This document shows positions 52,488 to 61,775 of a stretch of 64,000 nt of DNA, piece by piece. Under the pieces are notes generated by a model. That model did not search any database, was not told where the DNA came from, and was given only the letters and a program-made list of their open reading frames with translations. Position 1 is the first letter of the stretch, and each line of letters starts with the position of its first letter. The position numbers and the translations under genes are program-made. Location: the NCBI GenBank assembly GCA_024103425.1, contig JAGFIS010000021.1, forward strand, positions 1 to 64,000, read 5' to 3'. The DNA comes from Chitinophagaceae bacterium. Its GTDB lineage: Bacteria; Bacteroidota; Bacteroidia; Chitinophagales; Chitinophagaceae.

Positions 52488-52864
52488 AAGCTAACCGCCT
52501 TTATACCCATTGCTATTTTGACCTTAGTAAGCCAACGTTGCGTTTCAAGTAATATCAAACATTTTAGAATTGCAGCGTCCTCCACTTCAGTGGGGAGGCA
52601 CTGCAGAAAAAGCAGTTTAGCTTGGTGAGACTTAGTGCCTTGGAGACTTGGTAGTTTATTCTCCCCACCGGAACTCTTTAACGGTGAGGAAGGAACACGT
52701 TACTTCCCCTGTTCGGCAACTTCTACATGGGTGCAGTGATTTTACCCTAAAAAATTTTCATTCCTAAAAAAATTGATTCCTACTTTTGAGGAAGCTACAC
52801 TTTTTGAATATTGTTACTGACCTTCTCACCTGCCTTATAATCATAGACTAATACTCAGTAATCA
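52488..52864. other. 377-bp intergenic region with two hairpins
   Basis: TGCAG...GTCCTCCAC and GTGGGGAGG...CTGCA form an imperfect hairpin at 52571-52604, and CCCCACCG/CGGTG another at 52663-52686. Neither has a clear T-run. A TACTTTTG -7-type box for the S51 peptidase gene lies at 52781-52788. No coding sequence seen. Confidence 0.5.
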
Positions 52865-53635
52865 ATGAAACACGCAGTTTTAATTTTGATAATCGGACTC
52901 TTTTTCGCCTTATCAGCATCCGGTCAGAATAACGCAAAACCAGAGCCGGACAAAACCATTTTTGTTTATGGAGGAAATTTCAATCCTCCGTTTATCGGGT
53001 ATGTAGCTTCTTTGACAAAGAAAACAAATCCAAAAATCTGTTTTATTCCGACTGCTTCGGCCGATGATCCTTATATGATTAACGCGTGGTATGAGATGAG
53101 TGCAGGACAGGCTTTTACGCCCTTTGTACTCAGAACATTCATTAATTCATACCCCGGACAAGCAAGTTTTGAAGAGACATTACTCGATATGGATGCAATA
53201 ATTGTCGGTGGAGGCAGTACGCTCAATATGCTGGCCATCTGGAGGGCACAGGGAATAGATACCGTTCTGAAAAAGGCTTACGATCGGGGCATTGTGCTGG
53301 CCGGTGGAAGTGCCGGATCGTTGTGCTGGTTTACCGGCGGCTATTCAGACTCGCGCCCTAAAGAACTCACAATTATTAAAGGATTAGGTTTTTTGAACTT
53401 CAGTCACTCTCCGCATTATCATGGAGAACCCGGGAGGAGGGAATTATATCAGAATGCTATCCTATCAGGAAAACTTCAGCCGGGTTATGCCTGCGATGAT
53501 CTGGCGGGCCTTCTGTTTATTAACGGAGAAGTCAAAAAATCGGTATCGCTCAATAATGAAAATAAAAACTATTTCGTCTCTGCCGTTGATGGGCAAATAA
53601 AAGAAGAAGCACTGCCCACTGAAATAATGAAGTGA
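52865..53635 (+). CDS. S51 family peptidase / cyanophycinase-like protein
   Basis: A 256-residue exported protein with a signal peptide (GLFFALSASGQ, cleavage near 20). The S51 (peptidase E) hallmarks are IIVGGGSTLNMLAIW near 115-129 and the nucleophile Ser in VLAGGSAGSLCWFTGG near 143-158, with downstream SHSPHYHGEPGRRE. It should cut Asp-containing or beta-Asp peptides. Unlike cytoplasmic PepE it is exported. Gene stands alone. Confidence 0.85.
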   Translation: MKHAVLILIIGLFFALSASGQNNAKPEPDKTIFVYGGNFNPPFIGYVASLTKKTNPKICFIPTASADDPYMINAWYEMSAGQAFTPFVLRTFINSYPGQASFEETLLDMDAIIVGGGSTLNMLAIWRAQGIDTVLKKAYDRGIVLAGGSAGSLCWFTGGYSDSRPKELTIIKGLGFLNFSHSPHYHGEPGRRELYQNAILSGKLQPGYACDDLAGLLFINGEVKKSVSLNNENKNYFVSAVDGQIKEEALPTEIMK

Positions 53636-53701
53636 AAGGCTTTTTACTAAACCTAATCTGACATCAGGAACTTCTAACCGGGTATTTTTACTCAACGAGC
53701 T

Positions 53702-54511
53702 TTAGCCTTCCTTCCTCCCCTTCTTTAAAATCTCTTCCCTGAAATTATTTTGCTTGTCAAAACCGGTTTTCAAAGAAAAGTTGATACCCAGGTAAACGGA
53801 TAACAACGTCCCGGCAAAAATCGCTATCATAATCATAATTTGATATTTGATGGCGATGAGTGGCGAACTGCCGCTCAGCATTTGACCCGTCATCATACCG
53901 GGCAGAGCCACTAATCCGATGGTGGCCATTGAAGCCAGCGTAGGATTAATAGACTTTATCAGCGCAGTGCGGAAGTAAGGAAACAGTGCCTCTGCTCTTG
54001 AAGCGCCGGATGCGAGAAAGAACCGGTAGCGCTCGCGGTGACGGTCAAGGTTGTAATAAAAATCATTGATACCGATTACATTCCCGCGAAGGCAGTTTCC
54101 CAGAATCATGCCGGTGATGGGGATGAGGTACTGCGCTTCCATAACATTCGGCAGTTGAATGACGAACTTCAGAAAGAAAAGGTCAATAAGAAACACACCA
54201 AGGAAAGTGGCGATGAAGATACTGACCAGCAGACCCTTGTTGCGCTTCAATTCGCTGCGGTCAATGGTAGAAAAATCTGCCACCAGCACCATGATAAGAA
54301 TCCATCCCAGATTGACCCATGGGTTGTCATATTTAAAAAGATATTCAAGATAATAACCCACAAAAATCAGTTGCACTATCATCCTCGCTACGGCAATGAG
54401 GGTAGTACCTATCAATTTCGTTTTGAAACGCCAGAGGATATAAACCGGAATCACCAGAATGATTAATCCTAATGCCAATTGCAGCCAACTGATATCTACG
54501 ATTCCATTCAT
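53702..54511 (-). CDS. FetB/UPF0014-type ABC transporter permease
   Basis: The ATG at 54511 gives 269 residues and overlaps the stop of the ATPase gene in an ATGA arrangement. Several hydrophobic helices and the family segments VARMIVQLIFVGYYL and ATIGLVALPGMMTGQMLSG match FetB (YbbM), the iron exporter permease of E. coli. The VALPGMMTGQ motif is diagnostic. It forms an exporter with the upstream ATPase; iron is the best guess for substrate. Confidence 0.88.
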   Translation of the reverse strand: MNGIVDISWLQLALGLIILVIPVYILWRFKTKLIGTTLIAVARMIVQLIFVGYYLEYLFKYDNPWVNLGWILIMVLVADFSTIDRSELKRNKGLLVSIFIATFLGVFLIDLFFLKFVIQLPNVMEAQYLIPITGMILGNCLRGNVIGINDFYYNLDRHRERYRFFLASGASRAEALFPYFRTALIKSINPTLASMATIGLVALPGMMTGQMLSGSSPLIAIKYQIMIMIAIFAGTLLSVYLGINFSLKTGFDKQNNFREEILKKGRKEG

Positions 54512-55143
54512 ACTGCGGAGGAGTTTATTTTTACAATTTTGGTACATCTTTCGGTCCACCACGGGTCGTGAGAAGCGGAAAGGATAATTTTGTTTTTATG
54601 AATCAAAAGTTCTTTTACTTTTTCTTTGGATGTTTCATCCAATGCAGATGTCGGCTCATCCAGAATCAATACTTCTTTATCCAGGAAATGACAGAGCACA
54701 ATGCCGATGCGCTGGCGCTGGCCTGTTGACAGACTTCTGAAATCCGTATTCCATTGTGTGTCTTTCAATCCCATAAATTCAAAAACCTCAAAGGCTTTTT
54801 CTTTTGAAGGTTTTTTGTGTTTGTTGTTTTTAAAATCAAAAGGATAAAAAAACACTTCTTCAAGTGTGCCCTCTCCCATATCCAGATCCTGTGGCAGCCA
54901 TGCCGTACGGTTTCGAAAGTTTATCAACTCTTCCTTTTCTATCACCTTGTCTTCAAAGGTGATGGTTCCGCCAACCGGTTTTTCAAAACCGAGAATCAAT
55001 CTGAACAGAGTGGTTTTTCCTGAGCCTGACGGGCCTTGAAAGGCAATGATATCGCCCTTGCCGGCAGTCATAGAAAAGCGATTAAGAATAGGATGCTGCT
55101 GTCCGGGATAAGAAAAAGATATATCTGAAAGGGATAAAGTCAT
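54508..55143 (-). CDS. ABC transporter ATP-binding protein, FetA-type
   Basis: The ATG at 55143 gives 211 residues. ABC motifs: Walker A GPSGSGKTT near 38-46, Q-loop in WLPQDLDMGEG near 80-90, signature LSTGQRQRIG near 143-152 and Walker B EVLILDEPTSA near 162-172, with the H-loop in ILSASHDPWW near 193. Stop overlaps the permease start. Energises the FetB-like permease encoded next to it. Confidence 0.9.
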   Translation of the reverse strand: MTLSLSDISFSYPGQQHPILNRFSMTAGKGDIIAFQGPSGSGKTTLFRLILGFEKPVGGTITFEDKVIEKEELINFRNRTAWLPQDLDMGEGTLEEVFFYPFDFKNNKHKKPSKEKAFEVFEFMGLKDTQWNTDFRSLSTGQRQRIGIVLCHFLDKEVLILDEPTSALDETSKEKVKELLIHKNKIILSASHDPWWTERCTKIVKINSSAV

Positions 55144-55238
55144 TGATGAGTAATGAAAATTTAATTCACCAGCTAAAGAAATCTGCACTGTCTGCTATAA
55201 AGTTAATTGCTCAGGAACTTTTCTCTACACCTATAATT

Positions 55239-56504
55239 CTATTCCTCATCAACGTCATTAGAATTATTATCAGGCAGTGGCAATGTGCCGGCATTAGCAT
55301 CAGGCAATTGCTCTACCTTTTTCAGTTTTCTTTCTATAGCCCTTGTTCTTTTACCCAGCACCTCATCCAACTGGTTCAATCCCGTCTGCAGATTGGCTTG
55401 GGCTTTCCCCAGCAATCCCCCAAAATTTCCGAACTCTTTCTTTACCTCCGCGAGTACACGCCAAACCTCGCTGCTGCGCTTCTGAATGGTAAGTGTCTTG
55501 AAGCCCATCTGCAGGCTGTTGAGGATAGCTCCAAGGGTAGTTGGTCCCGTGATAATTACATTATATCGGCGGCGCACTTCTTCCATGAAGGAGGCACTGC
55601 GTACCACCTCAGCAAAAATCCCCTCAAAGGGTAAGAACATAATCGCAAAATCGGTACTGTTTGGCGGATCGATATACTTTTCAGAAATGTCTTTGGCCAT
55701 TTTGCCAACGGCATTATAGAAAGTTTTTCGGGCATTATTAATACCATCGGGATCACCCTGTTCATAGGCATTCTGCAAATGCTCGAACACATCTTTCGGA
55801 AATTTGGCATCTATTGGCAACCAGATAAACTCACGGTCATCACTTCTGCCGGGCAACTTGATGGCGAACTCAACCACTTCTCCTTTGCCGGGCTTTACCT
55901 GCACGTTTGCAGCAAACTGATCCGGAGCCAGCAATTGCTCTAACAACATGGAAAGTTGCACTTCTCCAAAACCACCTCTCAGCTTCACATTGCTGAGCAC
56001 TTTCTTCAATCCGCCTACATCATCGGCCAGCGCACTCATTTCTCCCAGTCCTTTTTGTACCTCCGTAAGTTGAGTGCTGACTGTTGCAAAACTTTGTTTC
56101 AATCTTTCGTTGAGCGTTTTTTCTAACTTCTCCTCCACTACTCCTCTGATCAACTCTAACTTATTCTCCGTCTGCTGAATCATATCTCTCTGACGGTTCT
56201 CTAATGCTACAAATTTCTCTTTCTGGAGGTCATTAAAAGACTGCACGCTACGGTCAAACGAACCTGCAAAGTCCTGTAGGGAGTCTCTCAGCGTCTTGTT
56301 GAGCTCCTGCCTGTTGGTAAGGTTTGACTGGGCTGTCTCTTCCCGGTTGCGGCGAAATTCTTCGCGCGTTCTACCCTCCGAATCCTGGAAGTGAGTAAGC
56401 AATTCTTTTTTGAGCAGGTCAGTCTTTTTTCCTCCTGTTTTCACAATTACCAGGATGATCAACACCATCAAAAGCACCAGATTCGCTATCAATAAATAAA
56501 GCAT
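55239..56504 (-). CDS. rmuC: RmuC family DNA recombination protein
   Basis: A 421-residue protein with an N-terminal hydrophobic segment (about 3-22), a long coiled coil (about 30-165) and the RmuC nuclease-like domain (about 180-390; LRGGFGEVQLSMLLEQLL near 175 and FIWLPIDAKFPKD near 225-238). The acidic PD-(D/E)xK-type residues in that segment fit the family. It limits inversion between short inverted repeats. Upstream is the candidate RNA region on the other strand. Confidence 0.9.
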   Translation of the reverse strand: MLYLLIANLVLLMVLIILVIVKTGGKKTDLLKKELLTHFQDSEGRTREEFRRNREETAQSNLTNRQELNKTLRDSLQDFAGSFDRSVQSFNDLQKEKFVALENRQRDMIQQTENKLELIRGVVEEKLEKTLNERLKQSFATVSTQLTEVQKGLGEMSALADDVGGLKKVLSNVKLRGGFGEVQLSMLLEQLLAPDQFAANVQVKPGKGEVVEFAIKLPGRSDDREFIWLPIDAKFPKDVFEHLQNAYEQGDPDGINNARKTFYNAVGKMAKDISEKYIDPPNSTDFAIMFLPFEGIFAEVVRSASFMEEVRRRYNVIITGPTTLGAILNSLQMGFKTLTIQKRSSEVWRVLAEVKKEFGNFGGLLGKAQANLQTGLNQLDEVLGKRTRAIERKLKKVEQLPDANAGTLPLPDNNSNDVDEE

Positions 56505-56662
56505 AAGTCAAAATTTTATCGCACAGAACTTCGAAATTAACGATAAGACAGTAAGTGCCGGAAACAATGTTTTTACACTATACCGTATTTGTTCAAAACA
56601 CCATCGTAAATCTCCGAAATCCGGTCGTATTTACTGTGAATGAATAATTCAGAAATTGTACT

Positions 56663-56694
56663 GTTGAATTCTTATTGCCCCCAATCTATCTTTG
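56663..56694 (+). promoter_or_regulatory. promoter of the candidate ncRNA
   Basis: GTTG at 56663-56666 and TATCTTTG at 56687-56694 are separated by 20 bases, close to the Bacteroidota TTTG-N19-TAnnTTTG promoter. The predicted start, about 56699-56701, coincides with the first base of the closing stem of the candidate RNA. Confidence 0.6.
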
Positions 56695-56698
56695 TATC

Positions 56699-56957
56699 AG
56701 AAGTTGATTGATGTACAGACAAACATTAATCAATAATCCAAGATCCTTTGAAAAGAGCTAACTAATATCCAAGAAAACCAAACCATAATCCGATATCAGT
56801 CAACTTCTAATTTTTAAAACAACTAACTCAAGATATTTTGCCGCAATGAATTGCGCCCTATGGAAAAACCTAAAAATATTTAATCTTGATTAAAAACCTC
56901 TAGACCCAGGATTAAATGAAGTAAAAAGGCTTCTGATGAAAATCAGGAGCTTTTTTG
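56699..56957 (+). ncRNA. candidate non-coding RNA of about 258 nt
   Basis: The interval between RmuC (minus) and the phytase-like gene (plus) has a good promoter, then AGAAGTTGATTGAT (56699-56712), which pairs with ATCAGTCAACTTCT (56795-56808) over 14 bp with one G-T pair. A hairpin CGCAA/TTGCG follows near 56842-56855, a TTTAATC that can pair with either of two GATTAAA copies (56880-56918), and a strong terminator at 56928-56957. No reading frame longer than a 15-codon one (from about 56847) is present. Known family not recognised. Confidence 0.55.
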
Positions 56958-56958
56958 T
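56928..56958 (+). terminator. rho-independent terminator with GAAA tetraloop
   Basis: GCTTCTGAT (56929-56937) pairs with ATCAGGAGC (56942-56950), 9 bp with one wobble and a GAAA loop, followed by TTTTTTG. There is no protein gene upstream on this strand for more than 4 kb, so it must end a non-coding transcript or attenuate the gene at 57036. Confidence 0.8.
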
Positions 56959-57035
56959 TTTCATGCCCCGGCGCAACCCTTCAACAGAAAATTTGTACTT
57001 TACATTTGTAAAAATCATCAAATACGTTCTTACAG

Positions 57036-58193
57036 ATGTATCCCCGGTTTCCGAAAATAAAATCCGCATTACGGACTCCATTTCTATTTATTGCGATAAT
57101 CCTCCTGGTATTACAATCTGCTACGGCACAGAAAGGAGGATATCAACTCAAATTTTTACAGGAGTACATACTCCCTAACAACACCGTTTTTGAAAACACA
57201 AAGGTTGGCGGTTTATCCGGTATTGATTACGATTCTGCAAGCGGACTGTATTATTCCATTTGCGATGATGGTTCTGACCTGGCTCCCGCTCGATTCTATA
57301 CTTATACGATTGATTTTAAAAACGACCGTATCGATGCGATTAATCTGAAGGGTGTGCACTATCTGCGCAATAGTTTCAACCGTCTGTTCCTGCCATTCAG
57401 CAAGAACAAAATGGGTTCTGTAGATCCTGAAGCGTTGCGCGTTCTTGGCGATAAAATTATCTGGAGCGATGAAGGTGTACGCAATGTTTCACCAAAAGGG
57501 CTCTATCTGACGACTCCGAGAATTTTTCTGGCTGATAAGGAGGGCAACTATGAAGCCTCATTCGATGTACCGGAAGTAGTAGAAGTGAGCCGTGAAGAAA
57601 AAGGAACCAGAAATAACGGTGGCTTTGAAGGCCTCGCCATAACTCCCGATAAGAAATACCTGTATGCCAGCGTGGAAGAGCCTCTGATTCAAGACGGACC
57701 GAGAGCAGGACTTAATGATTCTACAGGCATCGTAAGGATTATAAAATTTGATATTGAGACACGCCAACCGGTTGCTCAGTATGCTTATCAAATTGACCCT
57801 GTGGCCTACCCGGTAAAACCTGAGAACGGATTCAGGGTCAACGGGATCTCTGATATTATGTTCCTCAACGACGATCAACTGCTGGTGATAGAGCGCTCTT
57901 TTTCGATGGGCCGGCTTCCTTGTACCATAAAAGTGTACATGATTGATTTGACTAAGGCTACCGATATCAGTGAACACTTCAGCCTGAAGGGTAAGGAGAG
58001 TCTTGTTGTACCTAAAAAGCTGATTCTTAACATGGATACATTAAACCGGTTTACGGATAATATTGAAGGCGTTACGTTCGGGCCTACCTTATCCAACGGA
58101 TCTCCTTCGCTGATTTTTGTATCTGATAACAATTTCAATCCGCTGGAACGCACGCAATTCCTGCTCTTCGAATTGCAAAAGCGTGCTAACTAA
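57036..58193 (+). CDS. exported esterase-like / phytase-like family protein
   Basis: A 385-residue protein with a signal peptide (about 1-32, FIAIILLVLQSATAQ). It matches the esterase-like activity of phytase family: GGLSGIDYDSASGLYYSICDDGSD near 57-80, GSVDPEALRVLGDKIIWSDEG near 127-147 and NNGGFEGLAITPDKKYLYASVEE near 189-211. These are beta-propeller-like repeats with acidic metal-binding residues. It probably hydrolyses phosphate or carboxyl esters outside the inner membrane. Its end overlaps the convergent gene by four bases. Confidence 0.8.
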   Translation: MYPRFPKIKSALRTPFLFIAIILLVLQSATAQKGGYQLKFLQEYILPNNTVFENTKVGGLSGIDYDSASGLYYSICDDGSDLAPARFYTYTIDFKNDRIDAINLKGVHYLRNSFNRLFLPFSKNKMGSVDPEALRVLGDKIIWSDEGVRNVSPKGLYLTTPRIFLADKEGNYEASFDVPEVVEVSREEKGTRNNGGFEGLAITPDKKYLYASVEEPLIQDGPRAGLNDSTGIVRIIKFDIETRQPVAQYAYQIDPVAYPVKPENGFRVNGISDIMFLNDDQLLVIERSFSMGRLPCTIKVYMIDLTKATDISEHFSLKGKESLVVPKKLILNMDTLNRFTDNIEGVTFGPTLSNGSPSLIFVSDNNFNPLERTQFLLFELQKRAN

Positions 58194-58660
58194 ACATTAT
58201 CTGCAAGCCCTTTCATTACATCATGCGCGATCGGGCAGAAGGTGATATTCTTCAGTGTGATATTTTTCCTTTTCAAAAATACATCCTCATCGGTATAAGG
58301 GAACCGTCTGCAATCTGAAGGCCGCTGATCGTAAACAGTACACTTATTATCCGCTCCAAGAAAAGGGCATGGAAGGGAACGGGTGACATAATCTCCCTCA
58401 TCATCTAAAGTCAGATATGTATCGATAAACACGCTCTCCTTCATCTTCAGGTGTTTCGCCAGTCGCTTGATATCGGGTGTTTTAAACCGGGGAGAATAAT
58501 TTTTACAACATTGTGCACACGTCAGGCAATCATGCTTCGCCACAGCTTTTTCATGCAACTCCGGGAGTTTTGACAACATTGCCGAACGGTCGCCTCGTTG
58601 CAACAGTTGCTTGTACTTCTTCATCTCATCGGGCTTGATATGCTGCTGCAGGCCTGCCAT
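58190..58660 (-). CDS. YkgJ family cysteine cluster protein
   Basis: A 156-residue protein with the cysteine cluster of the CxxCxxCC family (YkgJ): HDCLTCAQCCKNYSP near 39-53, followed by CPFLGADNKCTVYDQRPSDCRRFPY near 93-117. The cluster likely binds zinc or an iron-sulfur centre. No signal peptide. It is 9 bp upstream of the LptF/G gene in the same direction, possibly cotranscribed. Confidence 0.85.
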   Translation of the reverse strand: MAGLQQHIKPDEMKKYKQLLQRGDRSAMLSKLPELHEKAVAKHDCLTCAQCCKNYSPRFKTPDIKRLAKHLKMKESVFIDTYLTLDDEGDYVTRSLPCPFLGADNKCTVYDQRPSDCRRFPYTDEDVFLKRKNITLKNITFCPIAHDVMKGLADNV

Positions 58661-58669
58661 TCCAAGTTT

Positions 58670-59761
58670 TTATTTTGAAGCTTTTTTATAAAGGATATAT
58701 GCCACGACAGCAAAGACAACATTGGGTAACCATGCAGCAACAACAGGATTGAACTGTGCTTTCATAGCAAAAACTGCCGAAAACCGGGAAACAAGGATAT
58801 ACACAAGACAGGTTACCACCCCGATTGCCAGGTGGAAACCACTCCCACCCCTGATTTTTTTCGACGCAATCGTCGCCCCGATGATCGTCAAAATCAAAAC
58901 AGACACAGGTATAGCATTGCGATTCTCGCGCTCCAAAATCAGGCTATTGATATCTTCTCCACCCCGCATTTTTTCTTTCTCAATAAAATGAATCAGCTGT
59001 GGCGTGGTCATCCTGTCTTTCATGTAAGCATCCACTTTCAGATCTTCGGGTGAGAGATGAAAATTACGGTTCATAACCGGGCTGTCAACCAGCGTCTGTT
59101 TCAGTCCGTCAAAAGTGCGTATCCTCACCTGACGCAATGCCCAGTCATTTTTGGCGGTATCCCATGTGAATCCCTGGGCTGTAAGACTGTACACCAAAGT
59201 AGTGCTGTCAAATTTGTTGATCTGAAGTGTGTTTCCAGATTTTGAGGTCGTATCATAATAACGGATCCCCGCATAAGAGAAAGAATCCAGCCTGAAGAAC
59301 TTATTGGAGAAAGTGGCAGTGTTGACGTATCCGCCGTAATTGTAATCGATGTACTTCGACTTGAAAGTACCCCATTTCTCATTCGCCGGAGGCAGGATAT
59401 ATTGATTTACCCACCACAGGAAACCGGTAAAAAACAACCCCGCTACGAAATAAGGCAGTAAAAAGCGCTTATAACTGATTCCCGTACTCAGGATGGCAAT
59501 AATCTCGCTGCGGTTGGCCATCTTGGAGGTAAAGAAGATTACAGAAATAAACACAAAGAGTGGGAAAAGCATCGCATTAATGTGCGGAATAAAGCCGAAA
59601 TAGTAATCGGTAATGATCTGCTTGGTCGTAAGATTTGTCTTTGCAAAATCATCTGTTTTCTCACTGAGGTCGACAATTACCACCAAGATCGTCATAGCGA
59701 CAAGACAGAAAAAGAACGTTACAAAAAACTTCTTTAATATGTAGCGGTCTATAATCTTCAT
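58670..59761 (-). CDS. LptF/LptG-type permease
   Basis: A 363-residue protein with three helices at the N-terminus (about 12-32, 48-75, 100-120), a periplasmic beta-rich part (about 125-270) and three helices at the C-terminus (about 290-360). It opens with IDRYILKKFFVTFFFCL, characteristic of LptF/G (YjgP/YjgQ). It takes part in the LptB2FG extraction of lipopolysaccharide from the inner membrane. Only one permease gene is here; the partner is elsewhere. Confidence 0.88.
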   Translation of the reverse strand: MKIIDRYILKKFFVTFFFCLVAMTILVVIVDLSEKTDDFAKTNLTTKQIITDYYFGFIPHINAMLFPLFVFISVIFFTSKMANRSEIIAILSTGISYKRFLLPYFVAGLFFTGFLWWVNQYILPPANEKWGTFKSKYIDYNYGGYVNTATFSNKFFRLDSFSYAGIRYYDTTSKSGNTLQINKFDSTTLVYSLTAQGFTWDTAKNDWALRQVRIRTFDGLKQTLVDSPVMNRNFHLSPEDLKVDAYMKDRMTTPQLIHFIEKEKMRGGEDINSLILERENRNAIPVSVLILTIIGATIASKKIRGGSGFHLAIGVVTCLVYILVSRFSAVFAMKAQFNPVVAAWLPNVVFAVVAYILYKKASK

Positions 59762-59955
59762 GGATACGCAAAAGTAAGGTGCAATTAACTCTGCAGAAGT
59801 AAAATAGAAATTTTAATAGCTATTTTTGATTTCCAAAGAAACAGTGCAAAGGCAATAGCGAATTTTCTATCAAAACATTAGAGCTGGATTTACGTTATAC
59901 TTCTGTCAACAAATCAAATAACAACAAAAACTCTACATATTAAAACTAAATCAAT

Positions 59956-61701
59956 TTGTTAAGGAGCCTGATAACCATACTGGCTTTATTAACTGCATTT
60001 CAGGGTACTGCTCAATATTATATCCGCGGGGATGTAAAGGATATTAATAACGAACCCCTGCAGAATGTCAAGATTTTTATGCCCGCAACCCGCCAGGTAT
60101 TCTTCAGCGGATTCGGTGGAGGCTATGGTATACCCTCCCGCCACGAGTTTGATTCGCTCATCTTCACCAAAGATGGTTATGATACTGTTGCTTTGAGAAT
60201 TAATACTTCCGAGTATCTGAAGGTTGTGATGAGAGTATCTCAGAGAGATAATACCCCGGTAGTACAAAAAATGGCTTCCTTCACCATTGGCGCAGAAGAG
60301 AACCAGACAACCATAGCTACTTATTACGGAGAAACCTATACCCGGTTGATAGAAAACGACTTCGTAAAAACAAACAAAACTGCTCAAACAACTTTCGGCT
60401 TACGTATCGACAAGGCATCCTACAGCAACATAAGGCGCTTCATAAATCAGAATATGGAAGTTCCGCCATCGGCAGTACGGATCGATGAAATGCTGAACTA
60501 CTTCAACTTTAATTACAAAGAACCGGGGGGTGATACAGTATTTCGCACCGAAAGCAGGATAACCGATTGTCCCTGGAATCCCGACAACCGGCTGCTGTAC
60601 ATGAACATCTCTGCCCGGAAAGTCGATCTCAGCAAGGTACCTCCATCCAACTTTGTTTTTCTTATCGATGTGTCCGGAAGTATGGACCTGCCCAACAGAC
60701 TGCCGCTTCTCAAAGAAGCCTTTCAGCTTTTTGTAAGAAACCTGCGATCGATTGATACCGTAAGCATTGTCATCTATGGAGGGACAGTTGGTGTCTGGCT
60801 GCCACCTACCGGTGGCGACAGCAAGGAAAAAATATCGGAAGCCATTGAAGAGCTTGCAGCTTCGGGAGATACTCCCGGCGAAGCTGCACTGCGCACTGCC
60901 TACAAACTGGCAAAATCTACTTTTATCGAAGGTGGCAACAACAGAATCATCCTTGCTACAGATGGAGACTTCAACGTAGGTATTCATGACGAGAAGGAAC
61001 TGGAAGAGCTTATAGTGAAAGAAAAAGAATCGGGTGTATACCTCACCTGCCTTGGCGTGGGAATGGGTAATTATAAAGACTCTAAAATTGAAGTGCTTGC
61101 CAAGAAAGGTAATGGCAATTTTGGCTATATCGATGATATTAAAGAAGCTGAGCGGATACTGGTGATGCAGTTTACCCAAACCATGTACTCTGTTGCTGAG
61201 AACGTTTATCTCGATGTTAAATTCAACCCCGACGTTGTAGAGCAATACCGGCTGCTCGGTTATGATAATAAGGTAAGCGAGTTTAAAAATGTAATCGGTG
61301 AACCCGAGGGCGGCGAAATAGGTTCCGGTGCAGGCAATACGATCCTGTTTGAACTAAAACCTGCAAGCAAAGATTCTATGCTGTCAGATCTTCCCGTAGC
61401 CGATTTTACAATCCATTATCAGCTTCCGGGCGACACAACAGAGATTACTCAGAAATACGAGAGTATATATAACTATTTGCCTTTGATCGAAATGCCTCAA
61501 TCTCTTCAATTTGCCACCGCTCTTGCCATGTTGGGGTTAAAGCTCAAGAAGTCGAAGCACATACCTGACTTCTCATGGAAACTCATCAGTAAGTTAGCAG
61601 CTGAAACCGCCTTGCCGGGAGATTATCTTCAGAACCAATTCATTGAGCTTACAGACAAAAGCGAAAAGATTTACACAAAAAAACGCAGCCGAAAGAGATA
61701 A
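59956..61701 (+). CDS. VWA domain protein of the YfbK type with carboxypeptidase-regulatory-like start
   Basis: A 581-residue exported protein. The start is a TTG at 59956: no ATG is in frame before the signal peptide (MLRSLITILALLTAFQGTAQ), and a stop lies just upstream. Residues 22-95 look like a carboxypeptidase-regulatory beta-sandwich (YIRGDVKDINNEPLQNVKI). A YfbK-type N-terminal region (about 148-205) precedes the VWA domain, whose MIDAS DVSGSM is at Asp238, Ser240 and Ser242 with ATDGDFN near 334. The C-terminus resembles DUF3520. It probably binds a metal-dependent protein partner at the surface. Confidence 0.88.
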   Translation: MLRSLITILALLTAFQGTAQYYIRGDVKDINNEPLQNVKIFMPATRQVFFSGFGGGYGIPSRHEFDSLIFTKDGYDTVALRINTSEYLKVVMRVSQRDNTPVVQKMASFTIGAEENQTTIATYYGETYTRLIENDFVKTNKTAQTTFGLRIDKASYSNIRRFINQNMEVPPSAVRIDEMLNYFNFNYKEPGGDTVFRTESRITDCPWNPDNRLLYMNISARKVDLSKVPPSNFVFLIDVSGSMDLPNRLPLLKEAFQLFVRNLRSIDTVSIVIYGGTVGVWLPPTGGDSKEKISEAIEELAASGDTPGEAALRTAYKLAKSTFIEGGNNRIILATDGDFNVGIHDEKELEELIVKEKESGVYLTCLGVGMGNYKDSKIEVLAKKGNGNFGYIDDIKEAERILVMQFTQTMYSVAENVYLDVKFNPDVVEQYRLLGYDNKVSEFKNVIGEPEGGEIGSGAGNTILFELKPASKDSMLSDLPVADFTIHYQLPGDTTEITQKYESIYNYLPLIEMPQSLQFATALAMLGLKLKKSKHIPDFSWKLISKLAAETALPGDYLQNQFIELTDKSEKIYTKKRSRKR

Positions 61702-61759
61702 GTTATATCTGTGTTATCTTTTTACACAAACAAGTTAAACCGTAGGTTGTAACCCATGG

Positions 61760-61775
61760 TGGCATAGACTTTGCA
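61760..61775 (+). promoter_or_regulatory. sigma-54-like promoter upstream of hsp20
   Basis: TGGCATAGACTTTGCA has GG and GC exactly 12 bases apart, as in the -24/-12 consensus TGGCACNNNNTTGCW. The start codon of the Hsp20 gene follows about 100 bases later. A small inverted repeat (GGTTGTAACC, 61745-61754) lies just upstream. Confidence 0.5.

Noticed and set aside
52571..52604. Hairpin with TGCAG/CTGCA ends as possible terminator for nicotinamidase
   Set aside because: The stem has mismatches and bulges and there is no T-run; kept only as part of the intergenic description.
60400..61245. 281-codon minus-strand frame inside the VWA gene
   Set aside because: VWA and YfbK motifs on the plus strand explain this region; the opposing frame has no motif.
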